Shown here one piece after another: positions 4,937 through 5,696 of a DNA stretch of 5,696 nt. Positions within the stretch are counted from its first letter, which is position 1; each line of letters starts with the position of its first letter. Source of the stretch: Clostridiales bacterium. Lineage in GTDB: Bacteria; Bacillota; Clostridia; Oscillospirales; Ruminococcaceae. The notes beneath the pieces are model-generated. The model was not told where the DNA came from and ran no database searches. It was given only the letters and a program-made list of their open reading frames with translations. The DNA lies in NCBI GenBank assembly GCA_029007575.1, contig JAQXIB010000167.1, positions 1 through 5,696 of the forward strand, given 5' to 3'. Made by a program: the position numbers and the translations under genes.

Positions 4937-4944
4937 TTTTTCAC

Positions 4945-5448
4945 TTGAATGAGAAGAAAAAAAGAATAGGACGGCTGATTGCGTATATTTTGTTGTCAGT
5001 ATTGTTTGCGGCAATCTCTGTTTTTTTTATTATGGTTTTGGTCAGCTCCAATGATACTTTTTTTAACCGCACCGCTTCACAAAGTAAGTTTTCGGTGCCT
5101 GATATTATGATCGGTGTTATTATTGCAGCTATTGTCGTGATGGCAGTACTCTCTGTCACCATGAGAAAAAAATTCGTTGCCAATAAAGCGATTTTGTATG
5201 GCGTCGGCGGGATTGCGTTGCTGGGTGCTGTGACTTTTATGATTTTGTTATCGGTACTTGGCCCGTTTGAGATCGCGTTTGAAAATGCGAATCTTTATGT
5301 CATGTATTTTTTATTCGTTGTTTTGGCGAATGCGTATGTTATATTTGCGGCGATTCGAAATATACTAAAGTCGAAAAAAGAAGCTGTTGTTTTTGCAAAA
5401 TCATTGTCTGATTCAAAGTCCGCGGAGACGGATGCGTCGGAGTCTTAA
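4945..5448 (+). CDS. Four-helix membrane protein of unknown function
   Basis: I do not recognise this 167-residue protein. It begins with a basic N-terminus (MNEKKKRIGR) and has four hydrophobic segments at about 11-33, 52-73, 82-105 and 117-137. The loop between helices 2 and 3 (MRKKFVANK) and the region after helix 4 (RNILKSKKE) are basic. By the positive-inside rule both ends are therefore cytoplasmic, with the 34-51 loop (SSNDTFFNRTASQSKFSV) outside. The C-terminal 25 residues are Ser-, Lys- and acidic-rich and probably disordered. There is no signal-peptidase site and no obvious catalytic or transporter motif. Translation starts at TTG 4945 with GAGG 8 nt before. It is a single-gene unit between a perfect promoter (4737-4765) and a terminator (5505-5534). 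That the protein is real is supported by the sharp topology and ribosome site. Confidence 0.8.
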   Translation: MNEKKKRIGRLIAYILLSVLFAAISVFFIMVLVSSNDTFFNRTASQSKFSVPDIMIGVIIAAIVVMAVLSVTMRKKFVANKAILYGVGGIALLGAVTFMILLSVLGPFEIAFENANLYVMYFLFVVLANAYVIFAAIRNILKSKKEAVVFAKSLSDSKSAETDASES

Positions 5449-5504
5449 TGAGCGCAATGTGTTTACCGGTCGGAAAGGTTACTGATTGGTTGCCGATTCA
5501 TTCA

Positions 5505-5534
5505 AAAAAGGTTGCATATGTTTGCAGCCTTTTT
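5505..5534. terminator. Intrinsic terminator after the membrane protein gene
   Basis: AAAAAGGTTGCA (5505-5516) pairs with TGCAGCCTTTTT (5523-5534) around a 6-nt loop, 12 pairs with one G-U. A-rich and T-rich flanks on both sides make it potentially bidirectional. It would then also stop minus-strand transcription coming from the right edge. Confidence 0.88.
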
Positions 5535-5597
5535 CGTTTATGGAGAGGTTTAATACTAATACTAAAATCTAATGAAACACTTTAATTCTTTCCGACC

Positions 5598-5675
5598 TGA
5601 ATTGCACCGGAACGTGTTATCCTCCTTGCTGGGCGTCAGCCCAGCGTCGTCGTCTGCCTTTTTCGGTACAATTCA
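5598..5675. repeat. Nested inverted-repeat element
   Basis: The outer arms TGAATTGCACCG (5598-5609) and CGGTACAATTCA (5664-5675) are complementary except for one position. Inside is a perfect hairpin GCTGGGC-GTCA-GCCCAGC (5628-5645), followed by the triplet run CGTCGTCGTC. The 78-nt unit has no T-run at its end. It resembles a small dispersed palindromic element, but whether other copies exist cannot be seen from one window. Confidence 0.5.
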
Positions 5676-5696
5676 TTCTCGAAAATTGATTAAAGC
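5617..5696 (-). CDS. Possible C-terminal end of a minus-strand gene
   Basis: On the minus strand a frame enters from the right edge and runs 25 codons to TAA at 5617-5619, ending EKGRRRRWADAQQGG. The Arg run comes from CGA/CGC triplets, and the final QQGG codons contain AAGGAGG, a perfect ribosome-site-like string, with no start codon at normal distance after it. It may be the end of a real protein whose tail was extended into the inverted-repeat element, or simply open frame through that element. Too little is present to name a family. Confidence 0.3.
   Translation of the reverse strand, partial: FNQFSRMNCTEKGRRRRWADAQQGG

Overview
The window looks like chromosomal DNA from a low-to-mid G+C Firmicute, most likely a fermentative member of the Clostridia. 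This rests on AAAGGA/GAGG-type ribosome sites, frequent ATG plus one TTG start, intrinsic terminators, and proteins resembling firmicute versions of GlpK, ManA, ROK glucokinase and MgsA. The lineage is an inference; there is no rRNA or marker gene here.

Layout. Positions 1-326 (minus strand) hold the first 108 codons of a glycerol kinase gene, which runs off the left edge. It is driven by a good sigma-A-type promoter (440-468) and is divergent from everything to its right. Positions 496-800 hold a strong extended -10 promoter and a leader of about 270 nt. The leader contains two identical 37-nt direct repeats, a branched hairpin cluster between them, and a 12-nt tandem repeat. Positions 801-3671 are a compact plus-strand operon: mannose-6-phosphate isomerase (manA), ROK-family glucokinase, methylglyoxal synthase (mgsA) and an L-rhamnose mutarotase-like protein (rhaM). 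It is closed by a strong intrinsic terminator at 3699-3744. Positions 3900-4682 hold two adjacent half-length TauE/SafE-type membrane proteins in the same reading frame, separated by one TAG codon and five sense codons. Positions 4737-4765 hold a perfect-consensus promoter (TTGACA-17-TATAAT), followed by a structured leader of about 170 nt and a four-helix membrane protein of unknown function (4945-5448, TTG start). A terminator follows at 5505-5534. The right edge (5598-5696) is a nested inverted repeat that also reads as the C-terminal end of a minus-strand frame with an Arg-rich tail.

How the genes work together. Glucokinase and ManA feed hexose phosphates into glycolysis at glucose-6-P and fructose-6-P. 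MgsA drains dihydroxyacetone phosphate to methylglyoxal, the classic relief valve when sugar phosphates accumulate. RhaM-type proteins interconvert sugar anomers. The divergent glycerol kinase also feeds the triose-phosphate pool through glycerol-3-P. The left half therefore reads as a sugar-phosphate entry and overflow module. The two half-transporters and the unknown membrane protein are separate transcription units with no evident link to it.

The least ordinary parts are the repeat-flanked structured leader of manA, the split TauE/SafE pair with an in-frame TAG, the consensus promoter with a long leader in front of an unknown membrane protein, and the inverted-repeat element at the right end. 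No complete mobile element, CRISPR array, tRNA or rRNA was seen.
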